Shown here: piece by piece, positions 9,204 to 19,163 of the stretch
Position numbering within the stretch: the first letter of the stretch is position 1
Layout of the letters: each line of letters starts with the position of its first letter
Position numbers and translations under genes: made by a program
Notes under the pieces: generated by a model
Database searches by the model: none
The model's input: only the letters and a program-made list of their open reading frames with translations
What the model was told of the DNA's origin: nothing
Assembly (NCBI RefSeq): GCF_023101765.2
Contig: NC_064227.1
Coordinates: 8,069,592 to 8,133,591 of the forward strand
DNA: 64,000 nt
Reading direction: 5' to 3'
DNA from: Spodoptera frugiperda
Taxonomy: Eukaryota; Arthropoda; Insecta; Lepidoptera; Noctuidae

Positions 9204-11312
9204 TTAGTCGACTTCTTCCACAGTTGGCCCACTGTGTTGTTGGTAGCCTCCGTATCCTCCAGGCATGCCTCCAAAGCCACCGGGCATTCCTCCAGGCATA
9301 CCACCAGGCATACCACCAGGCATACCACCAGGCATGCCACCAAAGCCACCTGGCATGCCACCAGGCATTCCTCCAGGCATGCCGCCAGGCATTCCTCCAG
9401 GCATTCCTCCAGGCATGCCACCGGGCATACCTCCTGGCATTCCTCCAGGCATGCCACCAGGCATACCGGCCGCTCCCTGCGCGCCCGCGCCGTGCATCTT
9501 GGCCATGACGGGCGAGCAGACGCGCTGCACGTCCTTCAGCTTGTGCTCGTACTCCTCCTGCTCCGCCAGCGTGTTGTTGTCGAGCCACTTGAGCGCGTCG
9601 TCGCACGCGTCCCTCGCCGTGCTCTTGTCCTGTTCCGAGAGCTTGTCTCCGGCCTCGTCCAGCGCCTGCTTCACGCTGAACACGTACGACTCGAGCTGGT
9701 TCCGAGACGCTACGCGCTGCCTCTGCTTCTCGTCCTCATCCTTGTACTTCTCGGCCTCGGCGAGCATGCGCTCGATCTCGGCCTGCGACAGGCGTCCCTT
9801 GTCGTTCTTGATCACGATGTTCTTGCTTCGGCCGGTGCTGTTCTCTTTGGCCGACACGTTGAGGATGCCGTTCGCGTCCAGGTCGAAGGTGACGTCGATC
9901 TTAGGGACGCCGCGCGGCGCGGGCGGGATGCCGGTCAAGTCGAACGTGCCCAGCAGGTTGTTGTCCTTGGTCATCGCTCGCTCGCCCTCGTACACTTGGA
10001 TCGTGACCGCCGGCTGGTTGTCCGAGTACGTGGTGAACGTCTGCGACTGCTTGCACGGGATCTTACAGTTGCGCTCGATGATCTTCGTCATCACGCCGCC
10101 GGCGGTTTCGATGCCGAGGGACAGAGGGGCCACGTCCACCAGCAACACGTCCTGGATCTTCGAGTCTTGCTCGCCGCTCAGGATGGCCGCCTGGACGGCC
10201 GCGCCGTACGCGACCGCCTCGTCCGGGTTGATGGAGAGGTTCAGCTTCTTGCCGCAGAAGAAGTTCTGCAGCAGACTCTGCACCTTCGGGATCCTGGTGG
10301 AGCCTCCGACGAGGACGACGTCGTGGATCTGGCTCTTGTCCATCTTGGCGTCCTTGAGCGCCTTCTCGACCGGCTCGAGGGTGCCTCGGAACAGGTCTGC
10401 GTTGAGCTCTTCGAAGCGCGCGCGGGACACGCGAGTGTAGAAGTCGATTCCCTCGTAGAGCGCGTCGATCTCGATGGTGGCTTCGGTGCTGGACGACAGC
10501 GTGCGCTTAGCGCGCTCGGCGGCTGTGCGGAGGCGGCGCAGTGCGCGAGGATTCATGCGCATGTCCTTCTTGTACTTGCGCTTGAACTCGTCCGCGAGAT
10601 GGTTCACCAATCTGTTGTCGAAGTCCTCGCCTCCGAGATGCGTGTCGCCCGCCGTCGCCCTCACTTCGAACAACGAGCCTTCGTCGATGGTCAGGATCGA
10701 CACGTCGAACGTTCCGCCGCCGAGGTCGAAGATGAGGACGTTCCTCTCGCCCTTGAGGTTCTTGTCGAGGCCGTACGCGAGCGCAGCGGCTGTGGGCTCG
10801 TTGATGATCCTGAGCACGTTCAGCCCGGCGATGGCTCCCGCGTCCTTGGTGGCCTGGCGCTGAGAGTCGTTGAAGTACGCCGGCACTGTGATCACCGCGT
10901 CGCGTACTGTCGTTCCGAGGTAAGCTTCCGCCGTCTCCTTCATCTTCGTCAGCACCATGCTGCTGATCTCCTCGGGCGCGAACCGTTTCGTTTCCCCCTT
11001 GAACTCCACTTGGATCTTCGGTTTGCCGCAGTCGCTGACCACCCTGAAGGGCCAGTGTTTCATGTCTGCCTGGATCTTGGGGTCGTCGAATTTCCTTCCG
11101 ATCAGTCGCTTGGCGTCGAACACCGTGTTGTTGGGGTTGAGGGCGACCTGGTTCTTGGCTGCGTCTCCGATGAGGCGCTCCGTGTCCGTGAAGGCCACAT
11201 AGGATGGTGTGGTGCGGTTGCCCTGGTCGTTGGCGATGATCTCCACGTTGCCGTGCTGCCACACGCCGACGCACGAGTATGTGGTACCCAGATCTATTCC
11301 AATGGCTGGCAT
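9204..11312 (-). CDS. hsp70: Heat shock protein 70, copy B
   Basis: This cytosolic HSP70 chaperone has 702 aa and begins MPAIGIDLGTTYS. The domains match copy A: ATPase domain, substrate-binding domain and EEVD end. The tail is longer, with about fifteen GGMP-type repeats and two GGFGGMP interruptions. The coding region is uninterrupted and, outside the tail, essentially identical to A, C, D and E, which points to recent gene conversion. Its promoter is separated from the leader by a 5.4 kb retrotransposon inserted at the predicted start site (11463-16835). Normal heat-shock expression is therefore doubtful unless read-through, a promoter in the element, or splicing rescues it. Confidence 0.97.
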   Translation of the reverse strand: MPAIGIDLGTTYSCVGVWQHGNVEIIANDQGNRTTPSYVAFTDTERLIGDAAKNQVALNPNNTVFDAKRLIGRKFDDPKIQADMKHWPFRVVSDCGKPKIQVEFKGETKRFAPEEISSMVLTKMKETAEAYLGTTVRDAVITVPAYFNDSQRQATKDAGAIAGLNVLRIINEPTAAALAYGLDKNLKGERNVLIFDLGGGTFDVSILTIDEGSLFEVRATAGDTHLGGEDFDNRLVNHLADEFKRKYKKDMRMNPRALRRLRTAAERAKRTLSSSTEATIEIDALYEGIDFYTRVSRARFEELNADLFRGTLEPVEKALKDAKMDKSQIHDVVLVGGSTRIPKVQSLLQNFFCGKKLNLSINPDEAVAYGAAVQAAILSGEQDSKIQDVLLVDVAPLSLGIETAGGVMTKIIERNCKIPCKQSQTFTTYSDNQPAVTIQVYEGERAMTKDNNLLGTFDLTGIPPAPRGVPKIDVTFDLDANGILNVSAKENSTGRSKNIVIKNDKGRLSQAEIERMLAEAEKYKDEDEKQRQRVASRNQLESYVFSVKQALDEAGDKLSEQDKSTARDACDDALKWLDNNTLAEQEEYEHKLKDVQRVCSPVMAKMHGAGAQGAAGMPGGMPGGMPGGMPGGMPGGMPGGMPGGMPGGMPGGMPGGFGGMPGGMPGGMPGGMPGGMPGGFGGMPGGYGGYQQHSGPTVEEVD

Positions 11313-11450
11313 TTTGTTTGTCTTCAGATTCTCTTCACACTCAATGATAAGAATAACGTTGAATAAACTTGCGTTGCGAGTCTAGTAAACTCAAACTCCT
11401 CGGTTTGCACCGAACTCTCTTCGTCTGCTTTGTATCGCGTTTCAAATAAT
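11313..11450 (-). other. HSP70-B 5' leader, cut off from its promoter
   Basis: The sequence is nearly identical to the leaders of copies A, C, D and E ('ttcaacgttatt', 'actagactcgcaacgc', 'gcaaaccgaggag', 'gaacgcg..'-type order). It ends at the target-site duplication next to the retrotransposon 3' end. Confidence 0.85.
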
Positions 11451-11462
11451 TCTGAGTTCGCG
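11451..11462. repeat. Target-site duplication, 3' side of retrotransposon
   Basis: tctgagttcgcg here and at 16836-16847. The same 12 bases occur once, uninterrupted, in copies A (4481-), C (22915-), D and E, which defines the empty site. Read on the minus strand it contains the Inr-like TCAG. Confidence 0.9.
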
Positions 11463-11749
11463 AAAAACGACGGGGCCGTCTCTACGTCCCCGACTGGGGG
11501 CGTGAGGACGCGCGATCCAGGCCGAGGCCTGTTTCGGCGGTTTCATGTCGCTGCCCGCGACTGCGGGCGAGGGGTTGGAGTAGTCGGGCCCCTCGCGGGG
11601 CCCGATGCGATGTCAAGTCAGTGTAGTCGCGCCGCTAGCGGCCGCGCTCAAGCCGGGCTGGCCCGGCGAGCAGCAGGCGGGTAGCGGCGCGTGGTCAAGT
11701 CCGGTGGGGAGCCTCTACCGCCCCGCCCTAGCTAGGGCGGGCGGGAGGC

Positions 11750-14443
11750 TCATGTGGCTGCGTCAGGTGGGTCGGTCGGGGCGACCAGGTCTCGCGGCAG
11801 ACCGTATCCGTCGGGGGGCGCCGATGGATGGTATGGCGCCAGCGCCCGAAGGTGGTCGTGCTGCGATTTGCTGGCGCGCTCGAACATATTAGTGCTCAGG
11901 CGCTGCACGAAGTCGTCGACGCTCTCTACGCCGAGGTCTCTCGAAATGGTCGCGTTCCGTACGAAGCGCGGGGCCTTGACTATGGTGCGCAGCGTGAGGG
12001 ACTGCTGCGCACGGAGGCGTTTCTTGTTGGATTCGGACACGAGCGCGTACCAGGCCGGGGCGGCGTAGGTAAGCCGTGTCCGAATGTAGGCCTTGTAGAT
12101 GCCGAGCTTCGCACGGAGCGGCAGCGACGAGTCGAGGACCGGGCGCAGGAGGTGACGGGCGGCGCGCGCCTGAGCAACAGCCTGCTGCACGTGGGGCGTC
12201 ATGGACAGGGAGCGGTCGATGGTCACGCCGAGGTATTTAACTCTCGGCGCCCACCGTATTGGCTCACCCATCAGAGTCATAGGTTCCGGCTTCATGATCC
12301 CCACGGCGAGTGCTTGAGTCTTGGCCACGTTGACGGCCAACCTCCACTTCTCCAGCCAATCAGGGAGTGCATCTAGGGCGCGCTGTAGTTTGACTACTGC
12401 GTGCCGGGCGTTCAGCGACGTCGTGTAGAGCGCCGCGTCGTCCGCGTAGAGGGCGAGCTTGGCGCCGTCCACGACGGGGATGTCGTCCGTGTACACGCAG
12501 TAGCACACGGGTGAGATGCAGCTTCCCTGGGGCACGCCGGCTTGGATGCCGCGCTCAGTCGACAGAGAGCCTTCCACTGCCACTTGGAAGGTTCTGCCGT
12601 GCAGGAAGGTGGCCACGATCTTAACTAGTCGACGAGGAGTAGTAGATGTGGCCAGCTTGCTGAGCAGGCCGGCGTGCCAGACGCGGTCGAACGCCTTCTC
12701 CATGTCGAGGAATACTGCAGCGGCCCGCTCGCGCTTGTTACGCGCGGCGGCCAGGTCGTGCAGTACCCTCGCGACTTGCTGGGTCGTGGAGTGTTCGGCC
12801 CTAAAGCCGAACTGTTCGCCGCGTGGCTGGAGGTGTGGGCGCAGGTGCAACAGCAGCAGCTTCTCGAAGAGCTTCGATACGGTGTCCAGGAGCGTGATGG
12901 GGCGATAGCTCCCCGGCAGCAGCGTGTTCTTCCCCTGTTTGGGCAGCATGATAACTCTGCCGAGCTTCCACTTGGCCGGGAAGTGTCCGGTACGGAGGAT
13001 CCCGTTGAAGAGTCGGGTCAGCGTCGCTATTCCTCGCGGCGGCAGGCGGCGGAGGGCCTCATTGGGGATGCCGTCCGGACCGGGTGCCTTGCGTAGTGGG
13101 GCTCGGAGAGCCATACGCCGCACCAGGCCAGGGGAGAACACGATGGGGTCTTCATCGGGGGGGATCGGCTGCTCCAGGTACCGTTCGACCTGTTCTTCGA
13201 TAGCTGCTGTGTGTTGCACGTTGCGGGCTGGGTTGGGCTGGAATGTAGCCTCCAGGGAGTCGGCGAAGAGCTCCGCGCGGTCCTCGGCACGGTAACGGGG
13301 GGTTCCGTCGCCGGCCAGTAGGGGCCTGATCGGAGCCGGCTTCCCTGCGAGGCTGCGGCACAATCGGTGAATGCCCGACCAGTCGTCTGTCGCTCGCTCG
13401 ATGGCGCGTTGCCACGACTCGCCCGCGTGGTTTGCCACAGCGGACGAGATCTTCGCAGCCAGAGCGTTGAGCGAACTCTTCATGGTCGGGCAGCGGGTCC
13501 TTTGCCACGACCTGCGAAGTCTCCTCTTCCTCTCGATCATGGCGAGTATGGAGGCCGGGAGTGGTGTCGGCCTCCTAGGCGTCGCGGTGCTCGCCGTCTG
13601 GGCCTCGTCGAGTGCGGCCTGTGTGGCCGCGGCGAAGTCGTCGGCGAGGCGGTCCACGTCCGCGGGCGTGTCGACGCGGTAGGACGGCGAGTTCCGCGCC
13701 ATGTGCGCGGCGAAGGAGCGCCAGTCCCGCCGTGGGCGAGGAGGAAGAGGTCGCAGGTGCTGCGGGATGTCCTCGAGAGTCAGACACACCGGTTGGTGGT
13801 CTGACAGGAGATGGTCGTCCAGGACGTCACAGTTGACCGTCGCGGTGATGCCGCGCATGACGGCCAGGTCTATGACGTCGGGTAGCTGCAGCCGGTTGCC
13901 TGGGTAGTGGGTGGGGGCCTCTGGGCCCAGTACCACGTAGCCGTGGAGCTCTGCATCATCGAGGAGACGAGTTCCCTCGCTGGTGTTGGTGTTCGCGTTC
14001 CACGCGGTGTGTTTCAGGTTGAAGTCGCCGGCCACCACTGTAGGCAGCGGCGAGTCCAGGAGGACGCGGACGTCAGCCACTGCGAGACGAAGTTGTGGTG
14101 GCCTGTAGAACGCGAACACTCGGGTCGGCTGGTGGTTGATGCAGATCTCCACGCCCAGCGCGTAGGCAGCAGACAGTGTGGGCACCGGCAACAGCTGGTG
14201 GACGATTCTTCTCCTGACCAGGATTGCCAATCCCCTGTAGGCAATCCCTGATGGCGAGACGTGGTCCTCCCGGTAGACGTGGTAGCCGCTGAGTTTCAGC
14301 TTGTCCACCGGTCTGAGGTGCGTCTCGTTGATCAGGGCTATGTCAGCTTGCCGCTGGTCTAGCAGCAGCTTCAATAGCCTGGTCTTCTCGAGGGACATCC
14401 CGTTGGCATTCCAGAATACTAGTCTAAGGTGCCGCTGGTCCAT
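11750..14443 (-). CDS. Retrotransposon ORF2: endonuclease-reverse transcriptase
   Basis: The 897-aa protein is intact. Residues ~1-225 form an APE-type endonuclease: FWNANG near the start, INETHL around 38-43, AGDFNLKHTAWN near 138-149, and LSDHQPV near 213-219. Residues ~430-720 form a reverse transcriptase, with KAPGPDGIPNEAL, GSYRPITLLDT, FLDMEKAFDRVWH, GVPQGSCISP and the catalytic YADDAALYT. The C-terminal part holds the conserved YLGVTID and 'RTRLTYAAPAWYA' regions. It nicks the target and copies element RNA by target-primed reverse transcription. The start ATG overlaps the end of ORF1. No RNase H domain is apparent, which fits the jockey clade. Confidence 0.95.
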   Translation of the reverse strand: MDQRHLRLVFWNANGMSLEKTRLLKLLLDQRQADIALINETHLRPVDKLKLSGYHVYREDHVSPSGIAYRGLAILVRRRIVHQLLPVPTLSAAYALGVEICINHQPTRVFAFYRPPQLRLAVADVRVLLDSPLPTVVAGDFNLKHTAWNANTNTSEGTRLLDDAELHGYVVLGPEAPTHYPGNRLQLPDVIDLAVMRGITATVNCDVLDDHLLSDHQPVCLTLEDIPQHLRPLPPRPRRDWRSFAAHMARNSPSYRVDTPADVDRLADDFAAATQAALDEAQTASTATPRRPTPLPASILAMIERKRRLRRSWQRTRCPTMKSSLNALAAKISSAVANHAGESWQRAIERATDDWSGIHRLCRSLAGKPAPIRPLLAGDGTPRYRAEDRAELFADSLEATFQPNPARNVQHTAAIEEQVERYLEQPIPPDEDPIVFSPGLVRRMALRAPLRKAPGPDGIPNEALRRLPPRGIATLTRLFNGILRTGHFPAKWKLGRVIMLPKQGKNTLLPGSYRPITLLDTVSKLFEKLLLLHLRPHLQPRGEQFGFRAEHSTTQQVARVLHDLAAARNKRERAAAVFLDMEKAFDRVWHAGLLSKLATSTTPRRLVKIVATFLHGRTFQVAVEGSLSTERGIQAGVPQGSCISPVCYCVYTDDIPVVDGAKLALYADDAALYTTSLNARHAVVKLQRALDALPDWLEKWRLAVNVAKTQALAVGIMKPEPMTLMGEPIRWAPRVKYLGVTIDRSLSMTPHVQQAVAQARAARHLLRPVLDSSLPLRAKLGIYKAYIRTRLTYAAPAWYALVSESNKKRLRAQQSLTLRTIVKAPRFVRNATISRDLGVESVDDFVQRLSTNMFERASKSQHDHLRALAPYHPSAPPDGYGLPRDLVAPTDPPDAAT

Positions 14444-16513
14444 CGCAAACTAGGGACTTGATTGCGTCTAGGAGCAGCGGCACTGGATCGCTCCGCTGCG
14501 TGACGAGCGCCGTCACGATCTCTTGCAGGATCCGGACGACGTCGTTTACTGTGAGTGTGCGGGCGGGCTGCGCAGGGGTCGGCTGTGTTGCCGGCCGTGG
14601 CGCAGCCGTGCGCCTCGCCGGGCGCGCAGCGGTGGCAGCGGAAGTGGCAGTGTTGGTGGTGGCAGCGGTGGCGCGGGGGCGCCGGTGAGAGCAGCAGCGG
14701 GGGCGGCAGCGGGGGCGCGGGGGCGCCGGCGGTGGCAGCAGCGGGCCTGGGGGCGGCGGCGGTTGGCGGGGGCGCCTTCTTGCGCCTGCGCCTCTTGCGT
14801 CGCTCGCCTCCCGGCTCGTTTGCCGCGGCCATTAGAGAGCCAGGGGCGTTATGTTCGCCCCTTGGCTGTGCGGCTACTGGTTTGGCGGTGGAGGCGGCGG
14901 CTGTGCGCGCCACAGTACCCGCCCTCGGGTTGCGCGTCTCGCGGCGGAACACCGGGCACGACGTGTTGTTCGCCGTGTGTGCGCCGCCGCAATTCGCGCA
15001 GGTGGGCGGCTCCTCCTTAGGGCGGGGGCACTCGCGGGCCGGGTGGTCCTCGCCGCACCGCACACAGGCCATTGGCCGGTGGCAATTGTGCGACGAGTGC
15101 CTAAATTGTTGGCAGCGGTGGCACTGCGCGGGGCCCTTTTTCCCGCGCCACGCCTCGATTTTAATCCCGGGCATACAGAGTAGCTCTGTTACCCCGTATA
15201 TGCCCGGGATGGTGTTTTCTGCGCGCGCTACCTGGGCGTAGTATAAACACCCAGGTCGTCCCTGGCGCGCGCGGATGGGGCGGACGTACTCCGCGCCGTA
15301 GCCGGCGTCCTGCAGCGCCTCCATAATCGCCTCCGGCGGGGTGTCCACAGGTAACCCACGTATGGCCACCTTGACGCTTCGCTCCGCGGGGAGGGAGTAC
15401 GAGAACCAGGCGACTCCCTGGTGTTTCTCCAGTTCAGCCAGGTAGGCCTGGATCGCCCGGTACTCCTCGTCGGAGCGGGGCGTGAAGCGCACCCCTTCCC
15501 AAAGGGGCGCGCGTTGGGCGCGTGTCCGAGCCGCCGCTTCAGGGCCGTGAAGTGCTCGACCCAGTTGGGGAGCTTCTCCACGATGAGCGGCGGGTAACGC
15601 GTCTTCTTGGGCGGGGGGGCGCACGGTGTCGTGGGCGAGCGCGGCTTCGGTGTCGGGGGCGCGGCTGGGGCGGGCGTTCCGGTGGTGGTAGCGGCGGCGG
15701 CGGCTGCGTACGTGGGTACGGGCGCAGCGCCGTGCAGCGGTGGAGCGAAGGGCGGCAGGACGGGTGGTGGGCGGAAGGGTGGCGTGATAAAAACCGCCTT
15801 CCTCTTGTCCGCTGGCATCTTCGGCGGCGAAGGGAAGCGCCCCGGCGCGATGTTGTCCGGGGGCGCACGATATACGGGCGCTGCGCGTGGGGGCGCGGCG
15901 CTGGGGGCGCTGGGCGCATGGGCGCAGCTGGCGCCATCGCAGTCGGCTTCTTCGGAGGCCGTTGGGGGCGCGGCGGGGCCGCGGCGGGCTGCGGCTTCCT
16001 CGGCTTCTGTCCCGCGGCTGGTGCGGGGGCGGGGGCGCGAGGAGCGGTGGCGCGTGGAGCGGCGGCTGCGGTGGCGGCAGGTTGCGCCGCGTCTGAATTA
16101 GGCCGTGGGGTCGGCCGCGGTATTGCGGACGGCGGGTGTGCCAGACCGGCGTCACGAGTGACGGTGGTCGGGTGTGACACACCCGCGTCCGGAGTGGCGG
16201 TGGTCGGCACCACGTCCATTGGTTCCGGCTCCTGTTCCGGCGCCGCGGTCGGCCACGCGGGTGGGGCCGTGCGCAGCGGAGGCGAGGGCGAAGCCGGGGT
16301 GTCGGGTATCGAGGGGGGCGGGGGGAAGAATTCCTCCCCCGCACCTCCGGTGGCTGATGGGGTCGGCGTGGCACTGGCGACGAACCCTTGTATCGCCACG
16401 TGCAGCGTCCTGGTTTCGGTGGGGCGCAGGCGAGAGTTCTTAAAAACCCTCCCCCGCCCCGCCGGGCCGAGCTTGGAGGAGCGCGGCGACTGCTCGCGGC
16501 CTCCGTGCGGCAT
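14419..16513 (-). pseudogene. Retrotransposon ORF1 (gag-like), apparently frameshifted twice
   Basis: A plausible start is the ATG at 16513 (MPHGGREQSPRSS), followed by a Pro/Ala-rich region. Sensible protein sequence then moves to a second frame (around PDNIAPGRFPSPPKMPADK, ~15865-15500) and, near 15500, to a third frame carrying a domain like that preceding zinc knuckles in insect gag proteins (VAIRGLPVDTPPEAIMEAL). Three knuckles follow: CHRCQQFRHSSHNC, CVRCGEDHPARECP and CANCGGAHTANNTSC. The product would bind element RNA. Either the copy has two frame-shifting indels or GC-rich runs were misread in assembly. The protein ends at 14419. Confidence 0.7.
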
Positions 16514-16835
16514 CTTCTTGCCGCGGGTGTGCGACGAAAATAAAAAAAAATTACGTTCGTCGGGTAGTTTAAAAATTAATACTCCGGGCGGCTGGTGGCG
16601 ACACGTCAGTCGCTGACCCGCGCGGGGGACCCGCCGAACCGGTACCCGGGGCTTGCCGCTGGTGGCAGACCGGGCACCGGACACGACGGAGGGCCTCGCG
16701 TGATCGGGCCAACGGCTGGGCGCGCTGGGTGGTCAAGCCGACCGCGACCGAGCAACGAGTTTTCTTGAGTTTTATTGCGGTCCGAGCGGTGAGTGTAGGC
16801 AGGTAGGTCTTCACTCGACGGCTGCTGGCGAATCC

Positions 16836-16847
16836 TCTGAGTTCGCG
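16836..16847. repeat. Target-site duplication, 5' side of retrotransposon
   Basis: This is the second copy of tctgagttcgcg. It lies directly downstream of the HSP70-B TATA box and contains the predicted start nucleotide (16838). Confidence 0.9.
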
Positions 16848-17100
16848 CCGACCGCTCGGCGCTTATATACTCAACAAATCAGATTCGAGAGATTTCTAGA
16901 GCCGTCTAGACGTCACGAGATTCAACCAATCACAGAGCAGAATCCACAGAACGTTCCAGATAATGCCAGAAATGTCAAACTATATCGACCAATCAGAGCA
17001 CTTGTGGGAAAGAGATAGACAATTCATTCTATCTCATTAGAGATACCGACGTAGAAAACTTCCCCGAATCTGGGGAGTTTGCAGATAAATAAAATTGGGG
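16838..17100 (-). promoter_or_regulatory. HSP70-B heat-shock promoter, now driving the retrotransposon
   Basis: TATATAAG is at 16862-16869 (minus). The start A is expected at 16838, 31 nt away, three bases before the retrotransposon 5' end. A four-unit HSE lies at 16884-16901 (TTC/GAG units) and a GAAcgTTC HSE at 16949-16956. CCAAT motifs are near 16925 and 16990. The promoter is intact relative to copies A and C, so heat-shock transcription should enter the retrotransposon in the sense direction. Confidence 0.85.
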
Positions 17101-17469
17101 AAAATTTTAGTTGTGACAGTAGTTTTTTATTCCTGTGGTGAAATTTTTTCCCTAGATAAGTTACATAAAAGTATTTGTATTTGTTTTATAATAATAATTG
17201 ATTATGCTTAGTGGTGAGCATTAATGCCAGGTGTGAGAATTTTGTCAGGATTCAAGTCATAATTTATTATGTTTTCAATGAGATAATTCAAATATAAAAT
17301 GAAGATAACATCAAATAAATTTATTCTATGATTTGTTATAATTATAAATAAATAAGACCTACCTACTTTTATGAATGTTTTGAATTCCCTTTTTAATTTT
17401 TGTACTTTAATTTTAATATGGTTAGAAAACGAATGCATTTTGTTCAAATAATTATGTTTTCTCGAAGTA

Positions 17470-17665
17470 TTTTTTGTGGAATTTATTTTTCATGCACTAG
17501 CATCACTGTAAAATTATCTGGAGCATTCGAGAAGGGATGGAACGCGTAGTTCAACCAATCACAGAGCTCGCTGAAAAGAGATAGGTGAACTCATTCTGTT
17601 TCATTAGTGATACCAACGTAGAAATGATTCCCCAATTTAGGGAGGTTTTACAAAATAAATTTTGG
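17470..17665 (-). promoter_or_regulatory. HSP70-B distal promoter-like module
   Basis: It corresponds to 5273-5480. It contains 'tgtggaatttatttttcatgc', an HSE TTCgaGAA at 17526-17533, GGAACGCG, CCAATCACAGAG, an AGAGATAG box and the 'attagtgataccaacgtag' block. The DNA from 17100 to 17470 and from 17665 to 18070 is AT-rich with no feature seen. Confidence 0.5.
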
Positions 17666-18069
17666 TAACATTCACTGCTTTAGTGCCTTTGGTAATTTTA
17701 CCATGCCTTTGGTGATTTTATTCTGTAACTTGTACTGCAAAAGGTGAATTCAATTTTTTTATTAATTGCTATTAACACATTTTTCAAAATTAATACTTAA
17801 ATTTTTTACATGGTGACAAGATTTAGTCCTCATTTTTCAGATCATTCTTTACTTTTTGTTGTTATCACTGCTTATTTTTACAATTTTAGAAAGGATTCGC
17901 GTACCGCGTCTACATTAATTTAATCAACATCACTTTACTACTTACTTTTAGTTACAGCTATTAACAACAATATGGCTTAAAAGTCATTGCTAACAAATAA
18001 AATTATTTAGAAATATTCCAATCGCTTACATTTTATTTCTATAGATGTGTTTTTGCATCATGTTAGTAG

Positions 18070-18420
18070 ATTGAATATAATATTTATGGGGGATTGCTGT
18101 GGAGTTTATTTTCCACGCACTGGTAACACCAACTGCTTGTCTAAACCACTGCGTCACGAATGAAAGAGATAACAATAGCACGATAATGGTGGCAGGAGAT
18201 TCCCCTATCCCTATACTTATTATACTGTTTAGGCATGAGTAAAATGAATACAAAGCCCCTAAACTTATTATGCTAACTTCTTTTGGTATAAACTAGGAAC
18301 AATTGATAAGAAACAATGTATCTGAATGGTATAATTTCGTATGAATCAACTAATAACACACATAGCGCAGATTTATAGTTCTGATTAACGATAACAGATG
18401 GCACTAGTTTTCGTATCGTT
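18070..18420 (-). promoter_or_regulatory. HSP70-B third upstream module
   Basis: 'tgtggagtttattttccacgcactggtaacacc' resembles the start of the distal module. It is followed by 'gcgtcacgaatgaaagagataacaatagc' and 'ggtggcaggagattcccc'. It corresponds to 5630-5900 and 24232-24360. A regulatory role is only inferred. Confidence 0.35.
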
Positions 18421-18974
18421 CAAAGTTCTGAAGTTCACTTTTTTAACATTAAAGAAAGATAGCGAATATTTAAGTACAAAACACGTAATCTGGTTTTATT
18501 ATTTTATTGTAAATTCATAATTCACATAACACCAACTAACAATGATCTTAATATTTCATTTTATTTGTTTGTAGTTATTTGAAAGTTTTATTTTAGAGGG
18601 TTTTAAATAAATGTAGGTATGGAATCAAAATAAATAATATTACATTAATTACATACTATACCTACGTTACTTGATGGAATACTATTTTACTAGCTACTTA
18701 TTGTTTTAAATTATTTAATTTACCTATCTATTTCAAACTACATAATGGCATCTTTTATTTTTTTAAGTACCTACGTTCCATATTTCCAATCTGACTCGTT
18801 GGTCAAGAGGCCGCAAGTACAAATACCGAGTAAAGGATTGAAGGATTTGTTTGAGCTAAACAAAGGGTTATTAAAAAATCTCCGTAATGGTCATTGCCAT
18901 TCTACGGAGTCTGGAATAATTGATACTAAAATGCTTTGTGTATGATCAATCACAACATAGTATAAAAGGTATAA

Positions 18975-19163
18975 AACAAAGTCGATTTTACTGTCCCTAT
19001 TTCCCTTTGTATGTTTAAATCTTTAAAAGTACACAACGGATTTTGATGCGTATTTTTTAATAGATAGAGTAAATTAAGAGGAAGGAAGAATTTTTATGTA
19101 TAAAACATGTATACTATATTTTATTACCATTGCACCCATGCGAAGCTGGGACGGGTCGCTAGT
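18975..19163 (+). repeat. CTAGT-ended interspersed repeat, copy 3
   Basis: This is the unit-3 counterpart of 424-604 and ends acgggtcgCTAGT. Confidence 0.5.

Larger units (their letters stand above)
11463..16835 (-). mobile_element. Jockey-like non-LTR retrotransposon inserted at HSP70-B start site
   Basis: A 5373-bp GC-rich element carries a gag-like ORF1 with CCHC knuckles, a 25-bp overlap, then an ORF2 with endonuclease and reverse transcriptase. It is flanked by a 12-bp target-site duplication, and the 5' end (16835) appears intact. The minus-strand orientation is the same as HSP70-B. The 3' untranslated part (11463-11749) is GC-rich with palindromes, for example around 11712-11737 and 11596-11613. 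In the sense direction the element ends cgtcgttttt, with no poly(A) tail, which is unusual for the jockey clade. Clade assignment rests on protein motifs and lack of a recognisable RNase H domain. Confidence 0.93.
5961..18484. repeat. Tandem duplication unit 2 (HSP70-B plus large insertions)
   Basis: This is the second copy of the ~6 kb HSP70 unit, starting at acaatctggttatatt. It is 12.5 kb long because of a composite insertion (6361-7465) and the 5373-bp retrotransposon (11463-16835). Removing these leaves a length close to units 1 and 3. Confidence 0.8.

Noticed and set aside
11750..16700. Many overlapping ORFs on both strands across the retrotransposon
   Set aside because: Arg/Pro/Ala-rich shadows of a GC-rich element; only ORF1 pieces and ORF2 carry recognisable motifs.
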